Shown here in pieces: positions 6,041 through 13,428 of a stretch of 15,922 nucleotides of DNA. The stretch lies in NCBI GenBank assembly GCA_018813625.1, contig JAHJBA010000060.1, positions 1 to 15,922 on the forward strand, in the 5' to 3' direction. The translations under genes and the position numbers were made by a program. This DNA comes from Patescibacteria group bacterium. Lineage in GTDB: Bacteria; Patescibacteriota; Minisyncoccia; Phycocordibacterales; UBA9973. Each line of letters opens with the position of its first letter. The first letter of the stretch is position 1. Below the pieces are notes generated by a model. It was not told the origin of the DNA. It did no database searches and was given only the letters and a program-made list of their open reading frames with translations.

Positions 6041-7171
6041 TTATTGATATTGAATATATATGGGCCGAGGACGTAACATCAACACCTCCTCTGGTGTCAT
6101 TAATATGGTATTTTTTTCCTTAATATCATTCTTATAAAACAACTTAAAGCCGGTAAACTGGACTGGTTCTTTGTAGATGAATTGCTGATATGTATTTTTT
6201 TTCTTCGCTTGTCCTCCCCACCCATCCATATCCATGACAATTTGCACTTCAGGTAGTGGTCTAATATTTTGATAATTTGTCACCATTTTTTGTGTATAAC
6301 GATGAACTACAAGTATTTTAGGGGTTAAATTATTTTCTTTTACTAGTGTTGCTAAGTAATTCGCAGCAAAGTTTATATCTTCCGCGTCATATGTTCCAAC
6401 TACAGTTCCCGGCCTCGCTCCAGTTTTCATGGAAAATTCAGGATCAATTCCTAAATGAACTTGAGGCATTGATAGATATTTTTTAAGTAAAGGAATTTCC
6501 GTCTCTAAATTACTCAACCCGACTTGTATGTCAAGAAAAACAATAGCGTTTATTTTTTCTGCCATTCTAAGAACTTTATCTATTTCACTGTCTGGCATGC
6601 GAAATCTATACTTCCCATCTTCGCCCTTGCTTGCTTGTGCAGTAACCGCAATATAATGTAGTGCGGGCAGGGCTGGGGTTTCTGGATCTGCTTCGCTCCA
6701 TTTTTTCACTTCATCGTTGAGTTTCTGAAGCATCTCATCTTCTGGATATTCCCCAAGAACTCCCATTTTTGTGGAGTATAAATTTCCGTAATAGGCGATG
6801 ATACGCGAAAACGGAAGGATGGCTCCCCCGTTCGGATACACGGCCTTCACTGGCCAAAGATTCGGCTTAGGCTCTGGCTCTGGAATCACTTGTCCCGTTT
6901 CTGGATCTATCTTAGGCTCAACGATCTTTACGGGAGGATTATTTGCCAATTCCTCTAACTTCAGGTCATAAGCTACAGTATCGAGAGGCTCTACCTTGGG
7001 CAACGAAATTTCAGTGATTTCGTTAATCTTTTCATAAGATAAGTTTTTACTGAAGATAAAGTTAACACCCATAAAAAACAAGACAGATAATAAAAAAATA
7101 GCTCCTGTGGTGATTAAAAAATATTTATTTTTTAGCACTTTATTAAAGCTACTATTTGGATTTGATTTCAT
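6041..7171 (-). CDS. Membrane-anchored extracytoplasmic protein of unknown function
   Basis: 376 residues. One N-terminal membrane span (about 18-40) is followed by a Pro/Glu-rich linker (about 80-108) and then a globular domain (about 110-376). The domain has strongly patterned blocks: RIIAYYGN (123-130), VFLDIQVG (211-218), VHLGIDPEFSM (238-248), ILVVHRYTQKMV (286-297), VQIVMDMDGWGG (309-320), and a C-terminal PIYIQYQ. Alternating strands ending in acidic or His residues suggest a TIM-barrel, glycoside-hydrolase-like fold with D213, D243/E245, H290 and D314/D316 as possible active-site residues. That is inference. I recognise no named enzyme family. Its own leaderless-type promoter is divergent from mltG, which may hint at a cell-envelope role. 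Confidence 0.75.
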   Translation of the reverse strand: MKSNPNSSFNKVLKNKYFLITTGAIFLLSVLFFMGVNFIFSKNLSYEKINEITEISLPKVEPLDTVAYDLKLEELANNPPVKIVEPKIDPETGQVIPEPEPKPNLWPVKAVYPNGGAILPFSRIIAYYGNLYSTKMGVLGEYPEDEMLQKLNDEVKKWSEADPETPALPALHYIAVTAQASKGEDGKYRFRMPDSEIDKVLRMAEKINAIVFLDIQVGLSNLETEIPLLKKYLSMPQVHLGIDPEFSMKTGARPGTVVGTYDAEDINFAANYLATLVKENNLTPKILVVHRYTQKMVTNYQNIRPLPEVQIVMDMDGWGGQAKKKNTYQQFIYKEPVQFTGFKLFYKNDIKEKNTILMTPEEVLMLRPRPIYIQYQ

Positions 7172-7179
7172 TATAAGAG

Positions 7180-7212
7180 AGTATACACTACTTTAACGAT
7201 TCTTGGTATAAT
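7180..7212. promoter_or_regulatory. Divergent overlapping promoters between the 376-aa gene and mltG
   Basis: On the plus strand, TGGTATAAT (7204-7212) ends 6 nt before the mltG ATG at 7219. On the minus strand, TATACT (7185-7180) ends 8 nt before the ATG at 7171. Both genes share a 47-bp gap, so the mRNAs would be leaderless and polymerases would compete for the same DNA. Confidence 0.6.
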
Positions 7213-7218
7213 CAAAAA

Positions 7219-8283
7219 ATGAAACAAAAAATCAAAATCATTGTGGTTATTATATCTGTTTTGGTTGTAGCTATTGTTGCCTTACTTATTCTCTATTCTC
7301 CTCAAAAAGAAGAAAAATTAGAGGAAACTCCAGTAATAATTCCCCAGCAAGTTCCAGAGCAAGAAAAAATAGATATGCCCAATAATGAAATAAAAGAAGT
7401 GGAAACCGTTTTGCCAATTCCTGAGGGCACGGACCGATTCATTGTGACGCTTGCTGATACCAAAGAAACTATTGCAAATAATCTTTTTGAACAGGAATAC
7501 ATCTCTGATAAGGAGGCTTTTGTAAAATTTTTGGATGAGCCCTCTCCAGGTGGTTATAAAATTTCAAAAGAAATGACACCCGAACAACTTGCTTCTGTGT
7601 TGAAGGGAAAACCATATATGAAGTGGGTAAAAATACCTGAGGGACTTAGAAAAGAAGAAATAGCACAACTCCTAAAGGATACGCTGGGATGGTCAGAAAA
7701 GGAAAAGGTGGATTGGATAACAAAAGACACAACACAAAATACCGATTATCTGGAAGGTGTCTACTTTCCTGATACTTACCTCATTCCAATAGATGAGTCA
7801 CCATTAAATGTGGCAAAACGCCTCATATCAAAATTCAATGAAAATTTTGCACCCTACACAACAGAATTTTATAAAAAAAATATTAAATGGACAACTGCAT
7901 TAACCCTTGCCTCCATAGTACAACGCGAATCCCCTAATGATGTTGATGCCCCCCTTATTGCTGGTATTTTATGGAATCGTCTAAATCAAAAAATGTATTT
8001 GAATGTAGATGCAACTTTGCAATATATCCGTGGCGACAAAGGAAACGGCTGGTGGGCACCCATTTCCATAGCAGACAAAAAAACCGATTCACCCTACAAT
8101 ACCTATATGTATACAGGGTTACCCCCACATCCTATTTCCAATCCCGGACTTCCTGCCATAGAAGCTGTTCTAAACCCAAAACAAACAGACTGTTTTTATT
8201 ACATTCACGACAAAAATCGTATCACCCACTGCGCTGTAACTTACGAAGAACATCAAGCAAATATTGAACAATACCTAAAATAA
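7219..8283 (+). CDS. mltG: Endolytic murein transglycosylase MltG
   Basis: 354 residues, close to the usual YceG/MltG length. An N-terminal anchor (about 6-26) is followed by an acidic linker, a LysM-like region (about 70-125: FIVTLADTKETIANNLF...), and the YceG catalytic domain. The catalytic Glu is E237 in ASIVQRES, followed by the family blocks GILWNRL, LNVDATLQY, SPYNTYMYTGLPPHPISNPG and TYEEHQANI. MltG cuts nascent peptidoglycan inside the strand at the outer membrane face and sets glycan length. Two cysteines near the C-terminus (TDCFYY and THCAV) could form a disulfide. The start lies 6 nt after an extended -10 box. The stop codon touches the bidirectional terminator. Confidence 0.95.
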   Translation: MKQKIKIIVVIISVLVVAIVALLILYSPQKEEKLEETPVIIPQQVPEQEKIDMPNNEIKEVETVLPIPEGTDRFIVTLADTKETIANNLFEQEYISDKEAFVKFLDEPSPGGYKISKEMTPEQLASVLKGKPYMKWVKIPEGLRKEEIAQLLKDTLGWSEKEKVDWITKDTTQNTDYLEGVYFPDTYLIPIDESPLNVAKRLISKFNENFAPYTTEFYKKNIKWTTALTLASIVQRESPNDVDAPLIAGILWNRLNQKMYLNVDATLQYIRGDKGNGWWAPISIADKKTDSPYNTYMYTGLPPHPISNPGLPAIEAVLNPKQTDCFYYIHDKNRITHCAVTYEEHQANIEQYLK

Positions 8284-8284
8284 A

Positions 8285-8321
8285 AGCCTCACCAATTAGT
8301 GAGGCTAGAGATGCTCTTTTT
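8285..8321. terminator. Bidirectional terminator between mltG and the minus-strand RNA
   Basis: AGCCTCAC (8285-8292) pairs perfectly with GTGAGGCT (8299-8306) over a 6-nt loop. In the plus direction it is followed by a second small hairpin (AGAG/CTCT) and five T residues to 8321. In the minus direction it is followed directly by TTTATTTTA. It can end mltG transcription and the opposing non-coding transcript. Confidence 0.75.
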
Positions 8322-8555
8322 GAGTCTACACAATGAGACGGATCCTTTTCTCATGCTTCGTACGAATGAACCCGGACCAAGCGTATAAACGCGACCAACT
8401 GACACGCCTGTTTTCCCGCATTTTTCGCTAGGTAAGCCTAAAACCTTACTGAAAAGGTAGTGCTACTTGTCGACCGAAACTTTTTCCAGTTTTTATAAGC
8501 CGATACATATTGTCTGGTAAAGCCATTCGATATAGGCACGCAAAGAACAAGTCCT
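8285..8555 (-). ncRNA. Probable structured non-coding RNA, about 270 nt, identity unknown
   Basis: This stretch has no plausible coding frame but has a promoter at one end and a terminator at the other on the minus strand. Predicted pairings, read on the minus strand: ACUUGU near the 5' end with ACAAGU about 85 nt later; CUUUACCAG with CUGGAAAAAG; GUAAG with CUUAC; the perfect GCGU-UUAU-ACGC hairpin; CGGGUUC with GGAUCCG (7 bp with G-U pairs); and GUCU with AGAC. A segment near 8540-8490 weakly recalls the 3' conserved part of RNase P RNA (GCCUA...GAAUG...GACA...CGGCUUAU), but the GGAAAGUCC partner is missing. tmRNA, SRP RNA and 6S hallmarks were looked for and not found. The exact 5' end is inferred from the promoter. 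Confidence 0.55.
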
Positions 8556-8560
8556 CCTCT

Positions 8561-8589
8561 AATATAAAAAACCAAGAATTAAAAGTCAA
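8561..8589 (-). promoter_or_regulatory. Sigma70-type promoter of the minus-strand RNA
   Basis: TTGACT (8589-8584) and TATATT (8566-8561) are separated by exactly 17 nt on the minus strand, with five of six matches to each consensus box. The predicted start is near 8554-8555. It is divergent from the tRNA-Gln promoter. Confidence 0.65.
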
Positions 8590-8598
8590 TACAGATAT

Positions 8599-8627
8599 TT
8601 GATAAAAAGATATTTTTGTATTATTGT
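8599..8627 (+). promoter_or_regulatory. Putative tRNA-Gln promoter
   Basis: TTGATA (8599-8604), 17-nt spacer, TATTGT (8622-8627). The predicted start near 8634 is a few bases before the mature tRNA 5' end. Confidence 0.45.
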
Positions 8628-8637
8628 GTAGAAGTAT

Positions 8638-8708
8638 TGCGGGTTCGTCTAATGGTAGGACGCATCCCTCTGGAGGATGATATTGGGGTTCGAGTCCCTG
8701 ACCCGCAG
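8638..8708 (+). tRNA. tRNA-Gln(CTG)
   Basis: A full cloverleaf can be drawn: acceptor TGCGGGT/ACCCGCA, D arm GTCT/GGAC with loop AATGGTA, anticodon stem CATCC/GGATG, T arm with loop TTCGAGT. The 7-nt anticodon loop CTCTGGA gives anticodon CTG at 8670-8672, reading CAG. The weak U1-A72 pair and G73 are glutamine-tRNA identity features. CCA is not encoded (GCA follows). Confidence 0.93.
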
Positions 8709-8710
8709 CA

Positions 8711-8870
8711 TTGGAAATTTTAATGGATTTTCCATTTAAATTTTCAAGCTCGGGTAGAAAGCAAAATGTTTTGCTTTCGTCAGGGACGAGAAAAGCTTTT
8801 CCTTATGAGCTTGCGAATGGAAAAGGTATACTGATCCTGTAAGGATCGAGACTCCCTGACCAGCAGCATA
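8711..8870. repeat. Palindrome-rich element behind tRNA-Gln, ending in a copy of the tRNA tail
   Basis: Several inverted repeats are packed here: a 15-bp stem with one mismatch (8713-8727 with 8731-8745), a perfect 10-bp stem (8757-8766 with 8769-8778), CTTTTCC with GGAAAAG (8796-8825), GATCC with GGATC (8833-8847), and an outer pair GTCAGGGA (8779-8786) with TCCCTGAC (8853-8860). CAAGCTC (8745-8751) also pairs with GAGCTTG (8807-8813). The last 28 bases repeat the 3' end of the tRNA-Gln gene with a 2-nt insertion and a few changes. It has no coding frame. It looks like a small mobile or tRNA-derived element, or its scar. Confidence 0.6.
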
Positions 8871-8872
8871 AA

Positions 8873-9136
8873 TTATTCAAACTGAATTACATAAAGGCCC
8901 TTTTCAATAACTTCTTCCTTTTGACCAAAAAGATCCAAATCAAATTTCAAAACATAGTCCGCATATTTTTCCATTTTTCGCCCAGTATATTCTTTTTTCA
9001 CAGGATCCCATTCTTCCAACACCAACAAATCCCCTTCCTTAATTTCAAAATCAGCCAGGCGCAATTCAAATTTCTTCTTGCCTGATTTTACAAGTTCAAA
9101 ATATTCTGGATGAATTTTTTTTGTTATAACTGCCAT
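8873..9136 (-). CDS. ASCH-domain (DUF3850-like) protein
   Basis: 87 residues forming one small beta-rich domain. The blocks KIHPEYFELVKSGKKKFELR, KEGDLLVLEEWDP and YTGR follow the DUF3850/ASCH pattern of the PUA-like superfamily: a helix with G-K-K, the E-x-R after it, and the GD turn. ASCH domains are thought to bind RNA or nucleotides; a precise role is not known. It starts 10 bp after pyrG on the same strand and is probably co-transcribed with it, which would fit a nucleotide-linked job but does not prove it. Confidence 0.85.
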   Translation of the reverse strand: MAVITKKIHPEYFELVKSGKKKFELRLADFEIKEGDLLVLEEWDPVKKEYTGRKMEKYADYVLKFDLDLFGQKEEVIEKGLYVIQFE

Positions 9137-9146
9137 GATATCATCA

Positions 9147-10805
9147 TTACCTTTTCTTTTTATTAATACAAGCCTTTATAAAAGCCGTGAAAAGAGGGTG
9201 CGGTGAAAGCGGTCGGGCCAAAAATTCTGGATGAAATTGAGTGCCTAAGAAAAACGGGTGTTTTTCCTTTGGAAGTTCAGCTATTTCCATCAAATGTCCT
9301 TCTGGAGAACGCCCAGAAAAAATAAGCCCCTTTGCCTCAAGGTCAGCAATAAAAGCCGGATTCACCTCATAACGATGTCTGTGTCGTTCAATAATTTCCT
9401 TTTTACTATACGCTCTACGAGCAATGGTGCCGTCACGAAGCAGGGCCTTGTATCCCCCAAGGCGCATACTCCCACCGTAAGAACTCTTTTTTAAATGTTC
9501 TTTTTGGGACTCCATAACGTCTATGACTATATTCTTTGAACCTGGATTAACTTCACGAGTATTTGCATCTTTGATCTTCAAAACATTCCTTGCATATTCT
9601 ATAACCAACAATTGCATTCCATAACATAGTCCGAAATATGGAATTTTGTTTTCACGGGCAAATTTCACGGAATTTATTATGCCTTCTACTCCACGAGACC
9701 CAAAACCACCAGGAACAACTATTCCGTCATATTTTTTTAAGCCCTTTAATTTTTCTGGGGATTTTTCAAAATCAACCGAATTCAGCCAGGTAAAAATTGG
9801 TTTTCTATTTTGCACATAGGCGGAATATTTTATTGCCTCTATCACAGACAAGTAGGAGTCAGATAATATAAAATCTCCTGTTTCAAAATACTTGCCAATC
9901 ATTGCTATTTTAACTATATCCTTAGAATCATGTGCAAGTTTCGCAAATTTCTTCCAACTATTCCAAGCTTTTTTATCAGGCTTTCTACAGGTAACACCTA
10001 AAATATCACAAAGCTTGTCTGAAAGTTTTTCCTTTTCAAAATTTATCGGTATATCATAGATACTATGCATGTCTGGAGCCGAAATAACTCTACCCGAAAG
10101 TATGTTGCAAAAAAGGGATATCTTTTCTTTTCTCTTTTCGTCTAAACTAGTCTCGCCACGAGCAATCAAAATATCAGGCTGAATACCCGAAGCGTTAAGC
10201 GTCCTAACAGCATTTTGAGTCGGCTTTGTTTTCATCTCACCAACCTTAGATGGGGTTGGGAGATAGGAAACCATTACGAAGATAACATCCTTTGGATATT
10301 CTATTTTCATCATCCTGGCAGCTTCTAAAAAAAGCATATTTTGATATTCGCCCACAGTTCCTCCGATTTCGATAATAACAACATCGGCATCAGCTCTCTT
10401 CCCCGCCTCTTTTATACGACCCATAACTTCAAGTGGGATATGTGGGACAACCTCAACGCATTTTCCTTTATATTCCAAATTCCTTTCTTTTTCTATCACC
10501 GTCTGATATACCAAACCCGTTGTCATATAATTTAAACGGGTCAGATCTATGCCGAGAAATCTTTCATAATTACCCATGTCTTGGTCTGTTTCATTTCCAT
10601 CATTTAGCACAAACACCTCTCCGTGTTCCGTTGGGTTCATTGTGCCCGCATCAACATTTATATATGGATCGATTTTAATCGAGGTGACAGAAAGACCGCG
10701 ATTTTTTAGAATAAGCCCAATAGAAGATGATGTAACTCCCTTTCCAACTCCAGAAATAACTCCACCAACTACAAATATGTATTTGCAATTCTTTTTTTTA
10801 GCCAT
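9147..10805 (-). CDS. pyrG: CTP synthase
   Basis: 552 residues, full length. The N-terminal amidoligase domain (about 1-270) opens with VVGGVISGVGKGVTSSSIG and holds IKIDPYINVDAGTMNPTEHG. The C-terminal class I glutamine amidotransferase domain (about 300-552) has the triad C394 (FGLCYGM), H525 and E527 (QFHPEF). It converts UTP, ATP and glutamine to CTP in the cytoplasm. It begins 13 bp behind ftsX and is followed after 10 bp by the ASCH gene. No separate promoter or ribosome site is clear, so it is likely read through from ftsEX. Confidence 0.98.
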   Translation of the reverse strand: MAKKKNCKYIFVVGGVISGVGKGVTSSSIGLILKNRGLSVTSIKIDPYINVDAGTMNPTEHGEVFVLNDGNETDQDMGNYERFLGIDLTRLNYMTTGLVYQTVIEKERNLEYKGKCVEVVPHIPLEVMGRIKEAGKRADADVVIIEIGGTVGEYQNMLFLEAARMMKIEYPKDVIFVMVSYLPTPSKVGEMKTKPTQNAVRTLNASGIQPDILIARGETSLDEKRKEKISLFCNILSGRVISAPDMHSIYDIPINFEKEKLSDKLCDILGVTCRKPDKKAWNSWKKFAKLAHDSKDIVKIAMIGKYFETGDFILSDSYLSVIEAIKYSAYVQNRKPIFTWLNSVDFEKSPEKLKGLKKYDGIVVPGGFGSRGVEGIINSVKFARENKIPYFGLCYGMQLLVIEYARNVLKIKDANTREVNPGSKNIVIDVMESQKEHLKKSSYGGSMRLGGYKALLRDGTIARRAYSKKEIIERHRHRYEVNPAFIADLEAKGLIFSGRSPEGHLMEIAELPKEKHPFFLGTQFHPEFLARPLSPHPLFTAFIKACINKKKR

Positions 10806-10818
10806 AAATTCGAACTTA

Positions 10819-11736
10819 TTATCTTTTTAAATATTTCCTGATTGCAAGGAAGGAAGAAAACATTCCGAGCGCGATTCCTGATAATAAAACAATTGCCGAA
10901 ATTTGTAAGAAATTCGAAGTATAGTATTCATAAAGATTAAGTCCAAGAAAACCTGTCATATTATTGCCAAGCCAGGCAGTCACAGGCCAAAAAAGAGCTA
11001 GAGTTATAAGGGTAGAGATAAAGCCGTAGATTAGCCCCTCAATCGCAAAGGGTCCGCGTACTTGTGTTTTACTTGCCCCAACAAGACGCATAACCCCTAT
11101 CTCTTCTTTTGAGATAAAAATCGCAAGACGGATTGTATTGAAAGTTATAATTATAGAAATGATTATCAAAATTAGAGTAACCACAAATCCAAGCCTTTGT
11201 GCGCCAGCTATTATAGTACCTAGCCTGTCTATTACTAATTTGTTCTGATGGTAATTAACCTTATCAATTATAGAGGCAGAACCTAAGGTAAGAGCATTGT
11301 CTGATTTCATAAAATTAGCAATAGTCTCATATTGAGAAACCTCCTTAGCTTTAATATTTAGATATCCTCCAAGGGGATTATCTTCTATTTCATCAAGAGC
11401 CTGAATGGTAGGATAATCATTTGAGTGACGTTCACGGAAAGCCTTAAGTGCTTCCTCAGAAGAGGTGTATGAAACCTGTGCCACTTCTGGCAACTTTTCA
11501 ATTGAAGATTTTAAAGCCAAAATTTTATCCTCTGAGGCTCCCACATTAAAATAAATCGTCACATCAACTTTTTCTTTTATTTGGTCAAGTGAAGAATATA
11601 ATACGGCCTGTAATAAAATAATAGCCGTAATAACAGAAAGAGTAATGGTCACAACTAGGACAGCAGCCCAAGAAACTATTCCACTTCTTTTAAAATTTAT
11701 AAATCCTGATCTTATGATTCTTCTTAGTCCGGTCAT
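10819..11736 (-). CDS. ftsX: Cell division protein FtsX
   Basis: 305 residues with the FtsX layout: TM1 (about 22-45), a large extracytoplasmic loop (about 46-180), and TM2-TM4 (about 182-205, 230-254, 276-299). The cytoplasmic stretch FISKEEIGVMRLVGAS is the FtsX/MacB-type coupling segment that contacts the ATPase. With FtsE it forms a type VII ABC complex that transmits ATP hydrolysis across the membrane to control peptidoglycan hydrolases at division. It lies 40 bp behind ftsE and 13 bp before pyrG. The extracytoplasmic partner is not encoded in this window. Confidence 0.95.
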   Translation of the reverse strand: MTGLRRIIRSGFINFKRSGIVSWAAVLVVTITLSVITAIILLQAVLYSSLDQIKEKVDVTIYFNVGASEDKILALKSSIEKLPEVAQVSYTSSEEALKAFRERHSNDYPTIQALDEIEDNPLGGYLNIKAKEVSQYETIANFMKSDNALTLGSASIIDKVNYHQNKLVIDRLGTIIAGAQRLGFVVTLILIIISIIITFNTIRLAIFISKEEIGVMRLVGASKTQVRGPFAIEGLIYGFISTLITLALFWPVTAWLGNNMTGFLGLNLYEYYTSNFLQISAIVLLSGIALGMFSSFLAIRKYLKR

Positions 11737-11776
11737 TTTATAATTTGTGATTAATAGCTAGTAATTTCTAATTGGA

Positions 11777-12457
11777 TTATATAATATATTTTCCACTCTT
11801 GTCATCGCGAACAATCTTTCCATTTTCAAGCGTTATTACTCTCTTCCCAACTGATTCAACAACTCCACGATTATGCGTGGTTAAAATAACCGTTGTGCCC
11901 AAATCATTTATTTTTTTTAAGATTTGGATAACTTCATAAGTATTCACTGGATCCAAATTTCCGGTCGGTTCATCAGCAATAATAAGCTCCGGCTGATTAA
12001 TAATAGCCCGAGCAATGGCCAGCCTTTGTTTTTCACCCCCAGACATTTGATGTGGAAAATGATGTATTTTATTCCCTAAGTCAACAAGGTCAAGAACATT
12101 TGGAACATCACTAGCTATTTCCCTACTGGTTTTACCAACCGCTTCCATGGCAAAAGCAATATTCTCATAGGCAGTCTTATTCGGAAGAAGTTTAAAGTCT
12201 TGGAAAACAGCTCCAATCCTACGACGAAGCCTGGTTAAATCATTACTTCTTAATTTGTGAACATTAACTGATTCAAAAAATACCGTTCCTTCAGAGGGCC
12301 TATCGTCCGCCAAAATCATCTTTACAAGCGTTGTTTTGCCCGCACCAGAGTGCCCAACGACAGACACAAACTCTCCTGCCGTGACTGTCAAAGTGACATT
12401 CTCAAGTGCCACCGAATCTTTACTATAGACTTTTGAAACATTATTAAAGTAAATCAC
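11777..12457 (-). CDS. ftsE: Cell division ATP-binding protein FtsE
   Basis: 226 residues, standard length. Walker A GHSGAGKT (35-42), Q-loop Q86 (VFQDFKLLP, the FtsE-type sequence), signature MSGGEKQR (138-145), Walker B LIIADE (158-163) and switch H195. It is the cytoplasmic ATPase driving FtsX. The start is GTG at 12457; it sits 6 nt behind the extended -10 box TGATAAAAT, and the prfB stop is 24 bp upstream. Thus it may be transcribed both from its own promoter as a leaderless mRNA and by read-through from prfB. Confidence 0.97.
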   Translation of the reverse strand: MIYFNNVSKVYSKDSVALENVTLTVTAGEFVSVVGHSGAGKTTLVKMILADDRPSEGTVFFESVNVHKLRSNDLTRLRRRIGAVFQDFKLLPNKTAYENIAFAMEAVGKTSREIASDVPNVLDLVDLGNKIHHFPHQMSGGEKQRLAIARAIINQPELIIADEPTGNLDPVNTYEVIQILKKINDLGTTVILTTHNRGVVESVGKRVITLENGKIVRDDKSGKYII

Positions 12458-12463
12458 CTCTCT

Positions 12464-12472
12464 ATTTTATCA
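12464..12472 (-). promoter_or_regulatory. Extended -10 promoter for ftsE
   Basis: TGATAAAAT on the minus strand (12472-12464) is followed by 6 nt and the GTG start. It lies in the 24-bp gap after prfB, just past its TGA stop. Confidence 0.5.
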
Positions 12473-12481
12473 CAATACGCC

Positions 12482-13378
12482 TCAGTTATTCAAATTCTTT
12501 TCTGCCTCTAAAAATAAGTCTATTTCCCCATGTTCTAGAATAGCAGAAATATCGGAAGTCTCGACACCTGTTCTGTGATCCTTTACCATTTTGTATGGAT
12601 GAAGCACGTATGAGCGAATCTGACTCCCCCATTCTATTTCTGTGCCCTTTGATATTTTCATGCTTTCTTCTATGGTCTTTTTTTCCTCTTCTGCTTTCTT
12701 AAAAATCTTAGCTCGCAATATGGACATTGCTCGCTCGCGATTTTGTTCTTGTGATCTTTCGCCTGAAGCATGCACGGAAATACCAGTTGGAATATGAACT
12801 ATGCGTACCGCTGTTTCTCTTTTGTTTACATTTTGTCCACCTGGACCGCCGGCACGTGCAAATTCTATTTTTAAATCCGCTTCTGGAATAATAAAATCTT
12901 TTTCCTCCAATTTCGAAAATTTTGGAAGAACTTCAACCAGAGAAAAAGAGGTGTGTCTTAATTTTTTTGCATTAAAAGGAGAAATACGCACCAGACGATG
13001 AACGCCTGATTCATTTTTTAGGACCCCATAAGCTCCCCTACCTCCAATTTCAAAAGAAATATTTTTATAACCCCCATGGTCGTTTTTATGTTCGTGAACA
13101 AAAGTAATACTCCACCCCTTCTTATTCGCATATTTAAAATACATCTCAGACAACATTCGGGAAAAATCCTCAGAGTCATCTCCTCCCGCTCCAGAGATTA
13201 TCGTGATAATGGCATTACTAACATCATGTTTTCCTAGCCCCTCTTTTTCGTCTTTCAATTGCTGAAGTTCTCTCAAAACTACTTGAGCTTTATTTTTGTC
13301 AGCCCAAAAATCTGAAGCCATCATTGCCCCTTCTATTTCTTTTATCTTTTTGTCTATTGAGTTCATGCCATCTACCAT
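12482..13378 (-). CDS. prfB: Peptide chain release factor 2, short form
   Basis: 298 residues, against about 365 in E. coli. The codon-recognition motif SPF (133-135) identifies RF2, which reads UGA and UAA. The catalytic GGQ is at 180-182 in AGGPGGQNVNKRET, and the C-terminal GSQIRSYVLHPYKMVKDHRTGVET is intact. The missing part is N-terminal: domain 1 is shortened and the usual programmed +1 frameshift site with its in-frame UGA is absent. The gene itself ends in TGA. The first ATG lies 8 nt behind an extended -10 box; an ATG 4 codons later is an alternative start. Confidence 0.95.
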   Translation of the reverse strand: MVDGMNSIDKKIKEIEGAMMASDFWADKNKAQVVLRELQQLKDEKEGLGKHDVSNAIITIISGAGGDDSEDFSRMLSEMYFKYANKKGWSITFVHEHKNDHGGYKNISFEIGGRGAYGVLKNESGVHRLVRISPFNAKKLRHTSFSLVEVLPKFSKLEEKDFIIPEADLKIEFARAGGPGGQNVNKRETAVRIVHIPTGISVHASGERSQEQNRERAMSILRAKIFKKAEEEKKTIEESMKISKGTEIEWGSQIRSYVLHPYKMVKDHRTGVETSDISAILEHGEIDLFLEAEKNLNN

Positions 13379-13386
13379 TGTTTCGT

Positions 13387-13395
13387 ATTATAACA
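13387..13395 (-). promoter_or_regulatory. Extended -10 promoter for prfB
   Basis: TGTTATAAT on the minus strand, with TATAAT at 13392-13387 and 8 nt before the ATG. It directly abuts the T-tract of the terminator of the upstream gene, so any -35 contact would fall inside the terminator hairpin. Confidence 0.6.
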
Positions 13396-13423
13396 AAAAA
13401 ACCACAACCGAGAAGTCGTGGTT
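13394..13423 (-). terminator. Terminator of the 240-aa protein gene
   Basis: A 9-bp stem (13415-13423 with 13400-13408, one G-U pair) and a 6-nt loop is followed on the minus strand by a run of seven T residues. It lies 6 bp past the stop codon of the upstream gene. Confidence 0.85.
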
Positions 13424-13428
13424 TTGTT

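Noticed and set aside
7971..8267. 98-residue plus-strand reading frame inside mltG
   Set aside because: It is an out-of-frame shadow of a clear mltG coding sequence, basic and Ser-rich without domain likeness.
8490..8545. RNase P RNA-like 3' core on the minus strand
   Set aside because: Likeness is partial (ACAATA instead of ACAGAA), no GGAAAGUCC partner for helix P4 is found, and the distance to the promoter is too short for a normal RNase P RNA.
8733..8870. A second tRNA at the end of the palindromic element
   Set aside because: Only the T-arm to acceptor tail is recognisable; no D arm or anticodon arm can be drawn.
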